A DNA stretch of 64,000 nt from Falsigemmobacter intermedius (GCF_004054105.1 NZ_SBLC01000015.1:23283-87282); one strand, 5' to 3'; counted from the stretch's first letter, positions 1 through 10,272 are shown. Notes: a model not told the origin generated them from the letters alone. Numbers and translations: made by a program.

Positions 1-420
1 TTGCAGGTGATGCGCGCCCATCCCCTGGGCGGCCAGGTCCAGGCGGCGATTCTGGACATCCATTGCGAGGCCACTTCTGAGAAGATGGCCATGGGTCACT
101 GGTGCGACGGCCATATGAGCCTTGTGGTCGGCACCCATACCCATGTGCCCACCGCCGATACCATGATCCTGCCGGGCGGCACCGCCTTTCAGTCGGATGC
201 AGGGATGTGCGGCGATTACAACTCGGTCATCGGCATGCAGAAGGATGAGCCGATGCGCCGCTTCATCACCGGCATGCCGGGCGGGCGTTTTGAGCCTGCG
301 GGTGGCGAGGCGACCCTGTCGGGCGTCTATGTTGAGACGGATGATAAGACCGGAAAGGCTCTGGTGGTGAAAGCCATCCGTGTGGGCGGGCGCCTGGCGC
401 AGTCGACGCCGCTTTCCTGA
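1..420 (+). CDS. YmdB-family metallophosphoesterase, C-terminal part
   Basis: The gene is cut by the window edge; only the last 139 residues or so are visible. The fragment carries metal-site motifs of the YmdB/TIGR00282-type calcineurin-like phosphoesterases: DIHCEATSEK, then VVGTHTHVPTAD, then DAGMCGDYNSVIGM. Characterised family members hydrolyse 2',3'-cyclic nucleotides (family knowledge); the substrate here is not known. In alphaproteobacteria this gene often sits near yebC, which also lies a little downstream here. The stop codon falls inside a 16-bp tandem duplication (405-436). Confidence 0.85.
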   Translation: MQVMRAHPLGGQVQAAILDIHCEATSEKMAMGHWCDGHMSLVVGTHTHVPTADTMILPGGTAFQSDAGMCGDYNSVIGMQKDEPMRRFITGMPGGRFEPAGGEATLSGVYVETDDKTGKALVVKAIRVGGRLAQSTPLS

Positions 421-436
421 GACGCCGCTTTCCTGA
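405..436 (+). repeat. 16-bp tandem duplication across a stop codon
   Basis: The unit GACGCCGCTTTCCTGA occurs at 405-420 and again, exactly, at 421-436. The first copy encodes the last residues and the stop of the phosphoesterase gene; the second copy is intergenic. This is a simple head-to-tail duplication. Confidence 0.9.
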
Positions 437-526
437 GCCGCTGCACCGCCTGCAGCGACGCAGGCCGCTTGCCGCTGCCGCGCACTCCTGCTCAGATGCA
501 GCAGTTGCGTGGAGGAAGAGTAACGG

Positions 527-2305
527 ATGCTCGGTTTTGAATTTTCTCAGCCCGTCATGGCCACTCTCGCCCTGCTGATCCTGGGCGGGATGTTTGTGCT
601 GTTCCTGCGCGAAACCTGGCCGGTTGAGGTGGTGGCGATCGCCGGGGCGGCGCTGATGCTGGTGCTTGGCATTCTGCCGATGTCCGATGCCGTGGACAGC
701 CTCTCGAACTCGGCGCCCTGGACCATTGCCTTCATGTTCATGATCATGGGGGGGCTGGTGCGCACCGGCGCGGTGGAAATGATGGTCTCAACCGTCAGCC
801 GCCATGTGGATGATCACCCGAAGCTGACGGTGGTGGGGCTTTTTGCTTTTGTGGCGCTGGCCTCGCCCTTTATGAACAACACGCCCCTGGTGGCGGTGAT
901 GATCCCGGTGGTGATCCGGCTGGCCGTCCGTATCGGCACCTCGCCCTCCAAGATGCTGATCCCGCTGAGTTATCTGACCGTCATGGGCGGCATGATCACC
1001 CTGATCGGCACCTCGACCAATATTCTGGTGGACGGGGTCGCACGGCGGGCGGGGCTGGAGCCCTTTTCGATCTTTGAGATCGCGCCGCTCGGTCTGGTGA
1101 TCACCCTGGTGGGCGCGGCCTTTCTGGCGCTGGCTGCGAAGAGCCTGCTGCCCGACCGGCAGTCTATGGGCACCCTGCTCACGGACCGCACGCGGCGGAA
1201 GTATTTTACGGAGATGGTCGTGCCCGAAGGCTCGGCGCTGATCGGCACAAAGGCCCTGGACGCGGATCTCTTCCGCCCCGACGGGGTGCGGGTGATCGAT
1301 GTGCTGCGCGGCGATCTCTCGCTGCGCCGCAACCTCGCAGAGGTGATTTTGCAAGCCGGAGACCGGGTGGTGCTGCGCTCAGATATGGCGGAACTGCTGG
1401 GGCTGAAGGACCGGCCTGAGCTGACGCTTGCGGCGCGGGTCTCCTCGGTAGAGACCGAGACCGTGGAGGTTCTGATCACCCCGGGCTGCCGGATGCTGGG
1501 GCGACAACTGGGGGAGATGCGGCTGCGGCGGCGCTACGGCGTCTATGTGATCGCCGCGCACCGGCGCAATCAGAACATCGGGCGGCAGCTCGAGGATCTG
1601 GTGGTCCAGGTCGGCGATACCCTGCTGCTGGAGGGGGCGATTGCTGATATCCAGCGCCTGGCCGCCGATATGGACCTGGTGGAGGTGAACCGCCCCTCCG
1701 ACCGTGCCTATCGGCGTGGGAAAGCTCCGATTGCAATTGCGGCCCTGGCGCTGGTGGTGGTGCTTTCAGCATTCGATCTGGCGCCGATCCTGGCGCTGGC
1801 GCTGGTGGGGGTGGCGCTGATCCTTGTGACGCGCTGCGTGGACCCGGATGAGGCTTTGTCCTTTGTCGACGGGCGCCTGCTGGCGATGATCTTTGCCATG
1901 GTGGCCGTGGGCGCCGGTCTCGATCATTCGGGCGCGGTGGGGCTGATCGTGGGGGGTGTTGAGCCCTGGCTGCGGGATCTGCCGCCCATGGCGCTGATTT
2001 TCTGCGTCTATCTTCTCGGGCTGATCCTGACGGAGTTTCTGTCAAACAACGCGGTGGCTGTGCTGTACACGCCGGTGGCCATCAGTCTGGCCAATGAACT
2101 CGGCCATGACCCGAGACCCTTTGTGGTGGCGGTGATGTTCTCAGCCACTTTGGCCTTTGCCACACCCATCGGCTATCAGACCAATCTGATGGTCTATGGC
2201 CCCGGTGGCTATAAATTCAGCGATTATGTGCGGGTGGGCGTCCCGTTGAACCTGATCACCTGCGTGATTGCGACGATTCTGATCCCGATCCTGTGGCCTC
2301 TGTAA
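527..2305 (+). CDS. SLC13-family permease with two TrkA-C domains
   Basis: Predicted inner-membrane transporter of 592 residues from the SLC13/ArsB-NhaD (ion transporter) superfamily. An N-terminal block of hydrophobic helices (about residues 8-210) includes the family-typical SPFMNNTPLVAVMIP and LIGTSTNILV segments. It is followed by a soluble region with two TrkA-C (RCK_C) domains (about 225-375) and a second membrane half (about 395-592) carrying EFLSNNAVAVLYTP and ATPIGYQTNLMV. The duplicated SNN/NNT and T-x-x-N-x-x-V motifs are the substrate- and Na+-site loops in this superfamily. Relatives carry sulfate, dicarboxylates or other anions; the substrate cannot be read from sequence. GGAGGAAG lies about 8 bases before the ATG. 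Confidence 0.85.
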   Translation: MLGFEFSQPVMATLALLILGGMFVLFLRETWPVEVVAIAGAALMLVLGILPMSDAVDSLSNSAPWTIAFMFMIMGGLVRTGAVEMMVSTVSRHVDDHPKLTVVGLFAFVALASPFMNNTPLVAVMIPVVIRLAVRIGTSPSKMLIPLSYLTVMGGMITLIGTSTNILVDGVARRAGLEPFSIFEIAPLGLVITLVGAAFLALAAKSLLPDRQSMGTLLTDRTRRKYFTEMVVPEGSALIGTKALDADLFRPDGVRVIDVLRGDLSLRRNLAEVILQAGDRVVLRSDMAELLGLKDRPELTLAARVSSVETETVEVLITPGCRMLGRQLGEMRLRRRYGVYVIAAHRRNQNIGRQLEDLVVQVGDTLLLEGAIADIQRLAADMDLVEVNRPSDRAYRRGKAPIAIAALALVVVLSAFDLAPILALALVGVALILVTRCVDPDEALSFVDGRLLAMIFAMVAVGAGLDHSGAVGLIVGGVEPWLRDLPPMALIFCVYLLGLILTEFLSNNAVAVLYTPVAISLANELGHDPRPFVVAVMFSATLAFATPIGYQTNLMVYGPGGYKFSDYVRVGVPLNLITCVIATILIPILWPL

Positions 2306-2382
2306 GGGGCGGGGTTGCGGGAGAGGCTTTCCGCGCTTTATAGAGGCCCATCAACAGACACAGTCTCCCGGGAGAAGGTCAC

Positions 2383-3123
2383 ATGGCAGGCCATTCGAAA
2401 TGGGCGAACATCCAGCACCGCAAGGGCAAGCAGGATGGCATCCGCTCCAAGATGTTCTCGAAGCTGGCGAAGGAAATCACCGTCGCCGCCAAGATGGGCG
2501 ACCCTGATCCCGATAAAAACCCGCGTCTGCGTCTGGCCGTGAAAGCTGCGAAAGCCCAGTCGATGCCGAAAGACGTCATCGACCGCGCCATCAAGAAATC
2601 GCAGGGCGGCGATGCGGCGGATTACACCGAGATCCGTTACGAAGGCTATGGCGCAGGCGGCATTGCGATCATCGTTGAAGCGATGACCGACAACCTGAAC
2701 CGCACCGCCTCAAACGTGCGCAGCTATTTCACTAAAGCGGGCGGCAATATGGGCCAGACCGGCTCGGTGAGCCATGGCTTCGACCGTCTGGGCGAGATCA
2801 CCTATCCTTTGAGCGTGGGTGATGCCGATAAGGTCATGGAAGCGGCGATCGAAGCCGGTGCCGATGATGTTCAGACCGATGAAGACGGCCATTTCATCTA
2901 CTGTGCGGTGGAAGATCTTTCGGCGGTCTCCGAAGCGCTGGAAGCAACACTTGGAGAATCGACCGAGTCGAAGCTGATCTGGAAGCCCCAGTCGCTGACC
3001 GAGGTGGATCTGGAAACCGCTCAGAAGCTGATGAAGCTGGTGGATCTGCTGGAAGAGGATGACGACGTTCAGACCGTCACCCATAACTTCGACGTCCCGG
3101 AGGATGTCGCAGCACAGCTCTGA
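2383..3123 (+). CDS. yebC: YebC/PmpR-family protein
   Basis: A 246-residue protein, the usual length for the family. It starts [18 protein letters not shown], the conserved YebC N-terminus, and contains [20 protein letters not shown] and the [17 protein letters not shown] segment. Family members act as DNA-binding transcriptional regulators (PmpR) or as translation factors relieving ribosome stalling (TACO1/YebC2-type); which applies here is not visible. A strong terminator hairpin follows at 3157-3191, and GGGAGAAGG precedes the ATG. Confidence 0.95.
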   Translation: MAGHSKWANIQHRKGKQDGIRSKMFSKLAKEITVAAKMGDPDPDKNPRLRLAVKAAKAQSMPKDVIDRAIKKSQGGDAADYTEIRYEGYGAGGIAIIVEAMTDNLNRTASNVRSYFTKAGGNMGQTGSVSHGFDRLGEITYPLSVGDADKVMEAAIEAGADDVQTDEDGHFIYCAVEDLSAVSEALEATLGESTESKLIWKPQSLTEVDLETAQKLMKLVDLLEEDDDVQTVTHNFDVPEDVAAQL

Positions 3124-3156
3124 TCCGTCAGACGGCTTTCGCGCTACACATTTTGA

Positions 3157-3191
3157 AGCCCCCGGCCCCGCAGCGGACCGGGGGCTTTTTT
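3157..3191 (+). terminator. Rho-independent terminator after yebC
   Basis: A nine-pair stem, AGCCCCCGG (3157-3165) with CCGGGGGCT (3178-3186), is followed by a T run to 3191. Confidence 0.85.
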
Positions 3192-3244
3192 CCTGCGGCA
3201 GCGGAAGAGGGGCTCTGCCCCGCCAGGGCTGCGCCCTGGCCCCC

Positions 3245-3270
3245 CGGAGTATTTTTGAAAACCCAAAGCC
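3245..3270 (+). repeat. Dispersed intergenic repeat, copy A
   Basis: CGGAGTATTTTTGAAAACCC continues with AAAGCC. It is preceded by a GC-rich inverted sequence at 3209-3244. The same core recurs at 4376-4400 (opposite strand) and 60729-60755. All three copies lie in intergenic space next to gene ends. Confidence 0.75.
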
Positions 3271-3283
3271 TCAAATGAGAAGA

Positions 3284-3308
3284 CCCGGGCGCGATGGATG
3301 CGCCCGGG
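3284..3308 (-). terminator. Probable terminator of nrdF
   Basis: CCCGGGCGC pairs with GCGCCCGGG around a 7-base loop. On the minus strand it is followed by a T-rich stretch (TCTTCTCATTT). It sits just beyond the nrdF stop. Confidence 0.65.
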
Positions 3309-3342
3309 CCTGTTTCCCTTTGGGGACCTGGAACGGCCAGGA

Positions 3343-4424
<1,082 letters not shown>

Positions 4425-4437
4425 CCTCACCGCGGTT

Positions 4438-6564
4438 TCACAGCGTGCAGCTGACGCAGCCTTCGACTTCCGTGCCCTCGAGCGCGGTCTGGCGCAGGCG
4501 GATGTAGTAGATCGTCTTAATGCCTTTCTTCCAGGCGTAGATCTGAGCGCGGTTGATATCGCGGGTGGTGGCTTCCGCCGGGAAGAACAGCGTCAGCGAG
4601 AGGCCCTGGTCGACGTGTTCGGTCGCCGCCGCATAGACGTCGATGATGGCATCGGGGCCGATCTCATAGGCGTCGCGGTAATATTCCAGGTTCTCGTTGT
4701 TCATGAAGGCGGCCGGGTAATAAACGCGGCCGATCTTGCCCTCTTTGCGGATCTCGATTTTTGCCACGATCGGGTGGATCGAGGAGGTCGAGTTGTTGAT
4801 ATAGCTGATCGAACCGGTCGGCGGCACCGCCTGAAGGTTGCGGTTGTAGAGGCCGTGTTTCATCACCTCGGCCTTCAGCTGCTCCCAGTCTTCGCGGGTC
4901 GGCAGAGCTTTGCCTTCAAAGAGACGCGTCACCTCTTCCGAGACCGGCAGCCAGTCACGGGTGGTGTATTTGTCGAAGAACTCGCCGCTCGCATATTTCG
5001 ACTTTTCGAAATCTTTGAAGGTCGAGCCATGCTCCTGCGCCAGCAGGCAGGAGGTGCGGATCGCGTGATAGGCGATGGCCGCGAAATAGACGCTGGTGAA
5101 TTCGACCGATTCCGGGCTGCCGTAGTGAATACGCTCACGCGCGAGGAAGCCGTGCAGGTTCATCTGACCCAGGCCCACCGCATGGGCTTCATCATTGCCG
5201 CGACGGATCGAAGGCACCGAGTCGATGGCCGACATTTCCGACACAGCCGTCAGCGCACGGATCGCCGCCTCAACGGTGGCGCCGAAATCGGGGCCGTCCA
5301 TGGTGGCCGCGATGTTCAGCGAGCCGAGGTTGCAGGAAATATCCGTGCCGAGGTGCTTATAGGACAGATCGTCGTTATATTCCGAAGCCTCATTGACCTG
5401 CAGGATCTCAGAGCAGAGGTTCGACATGGTGATGCGCCCGTGGATCGGGTTGGCTTTGTTCACCGTGTCCTCGAACATCACATAGGGATAGCCCGATTCA
5501 AACTGGATCTCAGCGATGGTCTGGAAGAAGGCGCGGGCCTTGATCTTCTTTTTCTTGATGCGCTTGTCGTCGACCATCTCGTCGTATTTCTCGGTAACCG
5601 AGATCTCCGAGAAGGGCACGCCATAGACCTTTTCCACATCATGCGGCGAGAAGAGGTACATATCCTCATTCTTCTTCGCGAGTTCAAAGGTCACATCGGG
5701 AATGACCACGCCCAGCGACAGCGTTTTGATGCGGATTTTCTCGTCCGCGTTTTCGCGCTTGGTATCCAGGAAGCGCATGATATCGGGGTGGTGCGCGTTC
5801 AGATAAACGGCCCCCGCGCCCTGACGTGCGCCGAGCTGGTTGGCATAGGAGAAGCTGTCTTCCAGCAGTTTCATCACCGGGATGACGCCCGAGGACTGGT
5901 TCTCGATGCCTTTGATCGGGGCGCCCATCTCACGCAGGTTGGTGAGCATAAGGGCCACACCGCCGCCGCGCTTTGAAAGCTGCAGCGCCGAGTTGATCGA
6001 ACGGCCGATCGATTCCATGTTGTCTTCAAGGCGCAGCAGGAAGCAGGAGATCAGCTCGCCGCGCGATTTTTTACCGGCGTTCAGGAAGGTCGGCGTCGCA
6101 GGCTGGAAGCGGCCCGAGAGGATCTCATCCATGAACTGCATCGCCAGCTTCTGATCGCCGCGTGCCAGCGCCAGAGCAACCATCACGACGCGATCCTCAT
6201 AGCGCTCAAGGAAGCGCTGACCGTCGCGGGTCTTCAGCGTGTAGCTGGTGTAATATTTGAACGCGCCCAGGAAGGTCGGGAAGCGGAACTTCTTTTTGAA
6301 AGCCGCATTCCAGATCGCATGCAGAAACTCACGCGGATATTGCGCGAGGACTTCGGCCTCATAATAGCCTTCCTCGACGAGGTAATCGAGTTTTTCATCC
6401 AGCGAGTGGAAGAAAACGGTGTTCTGGTTCACATGCTGCAGGAAGTACTGCCGCGCCGCCATACGGTCGGCATCAAAGCGGATCTTCCCCTCATTGTCAT
6501 AGAGGTTCAGCATCGCGTTCAGGGCATGGTAGTCCATGGCAGGTTTTACACTGTTGTCGAGCAT
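4438..6564 (-). CDS. nrdE: Class Ib ribonucleotide reductase large subunit
   Basis: The 708-residue catalytic alpha subunit, normal NrdE length. There is no N-terminal ATP cone, as expected for class Ib. It ends in CVSCTL, the C-terminal cysteine pair re-reduced by NrdH. The core contains [17 protein letters not shown] (active-site Cys), NLCSEI and the [18 protein letters not shown] segment typical of NrdE. The first ATG (6564) is preferred over the one nine codons later because GGGGGA lies just upstream of it. The gene overlaps nrdI by 19 bp, implying translational coupling. Confidence 0.97.
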   Translation of the reverse strand: MLDNSVKPAMDYHALNAMLNLYDNEGKIRFDADRMAARQYFLQHVNQNTVFFHSLDEKLDYLVEEGYYEAEVLAQYPREFLHAIWNAAFKKKFRFPTFLGAFKYYTSYTLKTRDGQRFLERYEDRVVMVALALARGDQKLAMQFMDEILSGRFQPATPTFLNAGKKSRGELISCFLLRLEDNMESIGRSINSALQLSKRGGGVALMLTNLREMGAPIKGIENQSSGVIPVMKLLEDSFSYANQLGARQGAGAVYLNAHHPDIMRFLDTKRENADEKIRIKTLSLGVVIPDVTFELAKKNEDMYLFSPHDVEKVYGVPFSEISVTEKYDEMVDDKRIKKKKIKARAFFQTIAEIQFESGYPYVMFEDTVNKANPIHGRITMSNLCSEILQVNEASEYNDDLSYKHLGTDISCNLGSLNIAATMDGPDFGATVEAAIRALTAVSEMSAIDSVPSIRRGNDEAHAVGLGQMNLHGFLARERIHYGSPESVEFTSVYFAAIAYHAIRTSCLLAQEHGSTFKDFEKSKYASGEFFDKYTTRDWLPVSEEVTRLFEGKALPTREDWEQLKAEVMKHGLYNRNLQAVPPTGSISYINNSTSSIHPIVAKIEIRKEGKIGRVYYPAAFMNNENLEYYRDAYEIGPDAIIDVYAAATEHVDQGLSLTLFFPAEATTRDINRAQIYAWKKGIKTIYYIRLRQTALEGTEVEGCVSCTL

Positions 6565-6962
6565 TCCATCCCCCGGAATTTTTCAAGACCCGCTGTCACG
6601 CGGTCAATATCAGTATCGGTTCCCGACAGCTCAAAGCTGTAGAGAACCGGAACATTGCATTTAGCCGCAATCACCCGCCCCGCAAGGGCATAGGTGACGC
6701 CGAAGTTGCGGTTGCCCGCTCCGATCACACCGCGCAGCAGCGCGCGCCGCGCGGGATCGTTCAGAAAGCGGATCACCTGCTTGGGCACCGCGCCCCGCCC
6801 GTCCCCATCCGCATAGGTCGGACAGATCAGCACGAAGGGCTCATCAGGCACCGGCATCTCCTCTTTGGGAGAGGTCGGGATGCGCAGGGCCGCAAGGCCC
6901 AGGCGCGCCACAAAGCGGGCCGTATTGCCCGAGCCGGAAGAGAAATAAACCAGACCCGCCAA
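6546..6962 (-). CDS. nrdI: NrdI flavodoxin, TTG start
   Basis: A 138-residue flavodoxin-like protein that supplies oxidant for NrdF manganese-cofactor assembly (family knowledge). The FMN phosphate loop [12 protein letters not shown] is at the N-terminus, and [21 protein letters not shown] and [11 protein letters not shown] are family hallmarks. The only start that keeps the flavodoxin N-terminus is TTG at 6962. No good Shine-Dalgarno sequence precedes it, so it is probably translated by coupling to nrdH, which stops 16 bases upstream. Confidence 0.93.
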   Translation of the reverse strand: MAGLVYFSSGSGNTARFVARLGLAALRIPTSPKEEMPVPDEPFVLICPTYADGDGRGAVPKQVIRFLNDPARRALLRGVIGAGNRNFGVTYALAGRVIAAKCNVPVLYSFELSGTDTDIDRVTAGLEKFRGMECSTTV

Positions 6963-6978
6963 AGCGCCCGCCCGCCGA

Positions 6979-7200
6979 TCAGGCCAGACGGCCGATCATG
7001 TCGGGACGGAAGCCCGCCCAGTGGTCTTCGCCGGCGATCACAACAGGCGCCTGACGGTAGCCGAGCGACTGGACCATCTCCATCGCAGCCGCATCCTGCG
7101 TGAGGTCGATCACGTCATAGGACAGACCCTTGGCATCAAGCGCGCGGGTCGTCGCCGTGCACTGAACGCAGGCGGGTTTGCTGTAGACGGTGATGGTCAT
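6979..7200 (-). CDS. nrdH: NrdH glutaredoxin-like protein
   Basis: A 73-residue electron donor to NrdE, with the redox motif CVQC at the N-terminus ([14 protein letters not shown]) and the C-terminal WAGFRPDMI characteristic of NrdH. An open frame extends far upstream, but the start at 7200 is set by homology and by AGGAG about 7 bases before the ATG. It is the first gene of the nrdHIEF operon; the regulatory region is at 7201-7617. Confidence 0.95.
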   Translation of the reverse strand: MTITVYSKPACVQCTATTRALDAKGLSYDVIDLTQDAAAMEMVQSLGYRQAPVVIAGEDHWAGFRPDMIGRLA

Positions 7201-7520
7201 TTCCTGACTCCTGTCCGAACTGTTAAGTGCCGCTCCGACCGATGCCCCGGCGACGTGACGGAGGATCCGCAGCGTGCCGGAGGCCGGGCACAGCGGCAGG
7301 CCTCTCACGACCCTCCGGGCCGCATATGCACAGACACGACTGCACACCCCCCCGGCATGTGCCGGCAGCCTGTCCATTCGTATCTCTACAGAGCTTTCCA
7401 GAGGTCTGCCGATGCGGCCAATGGCTGCGCCGGCGTCCCGTCCCGTATCCGGTTGACCCGTCCTCGTGACCCCTTCATTTCGCATCGGGGAGGCTTGGAA
7501 GTCAATCAGGGAAAACTGCT
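7201..7520 (-). promoter_or_regulatory. Long untranslated leader of nrdH
   Basis: About 300 bases lie between the putative NrdR/DnaA control sites and the nrdH start. The frame through this region is open on the minus strand but reads nothing recognisable. The region is GC-rich and has strong inverted repeats, for example CCGGCA/TGCCGG on the two sides of a two-base loop near 7352-7366. I looked for cobalamin-riboswitch hallmarks and did not find them. No other gene is seen here. Confidence 0.4.
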
Positions 7521-7524
7521 CGGG

Positions 7525-7540
7525 ACCCCATATATTGGGG
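7525..7540 (-). promoter_or_regulatory. Candidate NrdR box
   Basis: ACCCCATATATTGGGG matches the core of the known NrdR-box consensus (CwATATATwG) at nine of ten positions and is a near-palindrome. NrdR boxes normally come in pairs about three helical turns apart. A weaker imperfect palindrome, CAAC...GTTG around GTATAT (7550-7568), is centred about 27 bases away, so the second box is doubtful. Confidence 0.6.
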
Positions 7541-7572
7541 TTGACGTGGCAACTGCGTATATCTGTTGCGTT

Positions 7573-7596
7573 TTATCCACAGCACCCTGTGAACAA
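7573..7596 (-). promoter_or_regulatory. DnaA box pair upstream of nrdHIEF
   Basis: TTATCCACA at 7573-7581 is a perfect consensus DnaA box. A second, inverted near-match (TTGTTCACA read on the minus strand) lies at 7588-7596. Both sit between the gap-type gene and the NrdR-like box. DnaA control of ribonucleotide reductase promoters is established for E. coli nrdAB; applying it to this operon is inference. Confidence 0.55.
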
Positions 7597-7617
7597 CTTT
7601 CTGTGCCCGAAACCTGC

Positions 7618-8598
7618 TCAGAGCGCCTTTTCCCACAGCGCCGCAACATCGAGCATCCGGCAGGAAAAGCCCCATTCATTGTCATACCAGCCGAAAACCC
7701 GCACGATCCCACCCCCGGTGACCACCGTCTCGGGGAGCGCCATCACCACGCTTTCAGGGCGCGCCCGCAGGTCCGATGACACCAATGGCTTGTTCGTCCA
7801 GCCGATAACACCGCCCGCTGATTGCAGAATCGCGTTGACCTCTTCGGCCGTGCCATGATGACGCGGATGGAAGCTCAGATCGATGGCCGAGACGCTGGCC
7901 ACCGGCACCCGCACCGCCGCACAGGACACGCGCCCGGCAATCTGCGGCAAGACCACATCGACCAGACGCCCCGCGCTGGTCGTCGTGGGCACCATCGACA
8001 GCGCCGCAGCCCGTGAGCGCGCCGGAGCCCCGCGCGGCGAATCCACCGTCGGCTGGCTGCCGGTGTAGCAGTGGATGGTGGTCATCCAGCCCGAGTCGAC
8101 CCCCACCGTCTCCTCCAGCACCCGCAGCAGCGGGGCGAGCGCATTGGTGGTGCAGGAGGCATTGGAGATGATTTTCTGATCGGCCCGCAGACCCTGTTCG
8201 TTCGCCCCGAGCACCACGGTAAATTCCGCCGCCTCAGAAGGGCCGGAGATCAGTACCCGCCCCGCACCGGCCCGCAGACCCCGCGAGGCCACCTCCGGCG
8301 TATCGGCGCGTCCGGTGCATTCCATCACCAGATCAATATCGCTCAGATCCAGCTTTGAAAGATCCGCCTCACGGGTCAGGCGCAGGGGGCGTCCGGCCAC
8401 CACCAGACAGCCCGGCTCCAGCCGGATCTCTCCGGGGAAGCCCCCGAAAACGCTGTCAAATTCGGTCAGATAGGCGACATCTTCGGCGCTGGCAATATCG
8501 TTCAGGGCAACAATCTCAATCCCCGGCCAGCGGCCCGAAATCCAGGCGCGCAGCACCGTGCGGCCAATCCGGCCCATTCCGTTAAGGGCGACCCGCAT
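7618..8598 (-). CDS. gap: Type I glyceraldehyde-3-phosphate dehydrogenase paralogue
   Basis: A 326-residue NAD(P)-dependent phosphorylating dehydrogenase of the GapA/Epd family. The Rossmann loop MRVALNGMGRIGR opens the protein, the catalytic cysteine is in SNASCTTNALAP, and the C-terminus has WYDNEWGFSCRMLD. It is shorter and more divergent than housekeeping GapA (GMGRIGR for the usual GFGRIGR), and no other glycolytic or Calvin-cycle gene is adjacent. It could be a secondary GAPDH or an erythrose-4-phosphate-type enzyme. Its 3' end abuts the nrd control region. Confidence 0.85.
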   Translation of the reverse strand: MRVALNGMGRIGRTVLRAWISGRWPGIEIVALNDIASAEDVAYLTEFDSVFGGFPGEIRLEPGCLVVAGRPLRLTREADLSKLDLSDIDLVMECTGRADTPEVASRGLRAGAGRVLISGPSEAAEFTVVLGANEQGLRADQKIISNASCTTNALAPLLRVLEETVGVDSGWMTTIHCYTGSQPTVDSPRGAPARSRAAALSMVPTTTSAGRLVDVVLPQIAGRVSCAAVRVPVASVSAIDLSFHPRHHGTAEEVNAILQSAGGVIGWTNKPLVSSDLRARPESVVMALPETVVTGGGIVRVFGWYDNEWGFSCRMLDVAALWEKAL

Positions 8599-8695
8599 AG
8601 CCTGAACTCCCGCGCATCCGTGATTCGTCGCGCGGCAGACTGCGCCTCACCGGAGGGAACTTCCAGAGGGCGTGGCGCATAGCCGCCCCGCGTTT

Positions 8696-9871
8696 TCAGC
8701 AGGACCGCCCCCGGGCCGAGACCGGCCAGACCGCCTCAACCCGATCGCCGCGCAGCGCGACGTAATAATCGTGCAGATTGCAGGTCGGATCGCAATGCCC
8801 GGGCACAAGCTTCAGCCGGTTGCCGATCTGCAACCGCCCCTCCGGGTCGCGGATCTGGCTGTGCTCATCCGAGACAGCGGTGCAGGTCAAATCGGGGTGT
8901 CCGAACACCAGTGGCAGTCCTGATTCCATCGTCAGGCTCTTCAGCCCGGCGTCCAGAACCGCCTGGCCGGGCCTGGCGGTGCTGATCACCTGAGCCAGCA
9001 CGAAAAGCGCGTTCTGCCACGGCCCCTCATCAAAGCGACGCCCCTCGATATCCAGGACCTGGCCGTAATCGGCATCCATAAAGGCATAGCTTCCGCATTG
9101 CAGCTCAGTGAAAACCCCCGAAGAAGTCTCAAAGGTATAGCTGCCGGTCCCCGCACCTGTGACCGTCTCAGGCGGAAGCCCTGCCTCGCGCAGCGCCCCG
9201 ATCACTTCCGTCGTGCGCAAAATCGCCTCTGCGGCGGCAGCGCGGCGGGTGTTAAACTCGCTCAGATGCTGAACCGAGCCCTGATAGCTTTGCAGCCCCG
9301 CATAGCGCAGCCCCGGTGCCTCATCGATGGCCCGCGCCAGCGCCACGGCCTCTGCCGCGCTCTGGACCCCGCAGCGCCCTGCCCCGCAGTCATATTCCAC
9401 CAGCACATCAAGCGAGAAGCCGTGCCGCGCCACCGCCACCGCCAGATCGGCCACCGCCTCAGGCGCATCCACACAGACCCCGATCCTGCCGCCGAAACGC
9501 GGCAGTTGCGCCAGCCGGTCGATCATGCGCGGATCGCGCACCTCATTGCTGATCAGAATATCCTTCACGCCCGCCCGGGCGAAAACCTCTGCCTCTGACA
9601 CCTTCTGGCAGCAGATCCCGGTGGCACTGCCGATCTGCTCCTGCAGACGATAAACATCGACCGAGCGGTGCATCTTGCCATGCACCCGCAGCTTCATGCC
9701 ATGAGTCTGCACAAAGGCACTCATCCGGCGCAGATTGCGCTCCAGCGCATCAAGATCAAGGATCAGTGCCGGGGTGAAAACCTCTGCCAGCGACATGCCG
9801 GGCAAGGCAGGCACATCAAACCCCGGTTCAAGCCCCGACAGATGCTCAGGAAGGGAAGACTGCTGCGCCAT
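8696..9871 (-). CDS. DSD1-family PLP enzyme (3-hydroxy-D-aspartate aldolase / D-threonine aldolase type)
   Basis: A 391-residue fold-type III PLP enzyme, of alanine-racemase N-terminal barrel type. The PLP-lysine motif is LRVHGKMHRS (compare HxKTHK in relatives) and the C-terminal metal-binding motif is VPGHCDPTCNL, whose His and Cys bind the divalent cation in D-threonine aldolase and BhcC. Likely reactions are retro-aldol cleavage or dehydration of D-beta-hydroxy amino acids. The frame is open far upstream through the tRNA gene, so the ATG at 9871 was chosen by homology, with GAGG five bases upstream. The rest of the beta-hydroxyaspartate cluster (bhcA, B, D, R) is absent here. Confidence 0.85.
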   Translation of the reverse strand: MAQQSSLPEHLSGLEPGFDVPALPGMSLAEVFTPALILDLDALERNLRRMSAFVQTHGMKLRVHGKMHRSVDVYRLQEQIGSATGICCQKVSEAEVFARAGVKDILISNEVRDPRMIDRLAQLPRFGGRIGVCVDAPEAVADLAVAVARHGFSLDVLVEYDCGAGRCGVQSAAEAVALARAIDEAPGLRYAGLQSYQGSVQHLSEFNTRRAAAAEAILRTTEVIGALREAGLPPETVTGAGTGSYTFETSSGVFTELQCGSYAFMDADYGQVLDIEGRRFDEGPWQNALFVLAQVISTARPGQAVLDAGLKSLTMESGLPLVFGHPDLTCTAVSDEHSQIRDPEGRLQIGNRLKLVPGHCDPTCNLHDYYVALRGDRVEAVWPVSARGRSC

Positions 9872-10007
9872 GATGCCTCGTTCAAACGCGCGCAGCAGAA
9901 GCAGCCCGCTGCGCGAAACTCCGGCACGAGGGGTGACGCGCAAATCCGCGCAGGTCAAGCCAAAGGGCGCCTGAGGCGTTTTAATTTCCGGCGATGTCTG
10001 GAGAGAT

Positions 10008-10083
10008 TGGCAGGGGCAGCAGGGTTCGAACCCGCGACCTACGGTTTTGGAGACCGTCGCTCTACCAGCTGAGCTATACCCCT
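10008..10083 (-). tRNA. tRNA-Trp (CCA anticodon)
   Basis: Complete cloverleaf: acceptor AGGGGTA with TGCCCCT, D arm GCTC...GAGC, anticodon stem ACGGT/ACCGT with loop CTCCAAA (anticodon CCA), T loop TTCGAAC, discriminator G, and an encoded CCA end (10008-10010). Confidence 0.97.
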
Positions 10084-10272
10084 GTCGTGCGGCCTGATTA
10101 GGTATTTTGCGAAAGGCCGTCAAGCAGATATCCGCGCTAAACTTCGCGCCAGGACACTTTTTTCCGCACGCGCCAGACCGGAGGGCACTGCGTGAACCCC
10201 ACACAGGTTTTGTCCGGCTGCCCCCCCTTTTCCGACGTCCGGGCCCTGCGACCATACCACACCGCATTTTAT

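Noticed and set aside
7201..7520. Cobalamin riboswitch before nrdH
   Set aside because: None of the B12-box sequence (GCCACTG and partner GGGAAG block) is found.
7550..7568. Second NrdR box
   Set aside because: It has only a weak dyad and its centre is about 27 bases from the first box, not the ~31 expected; kept as doubtful only.
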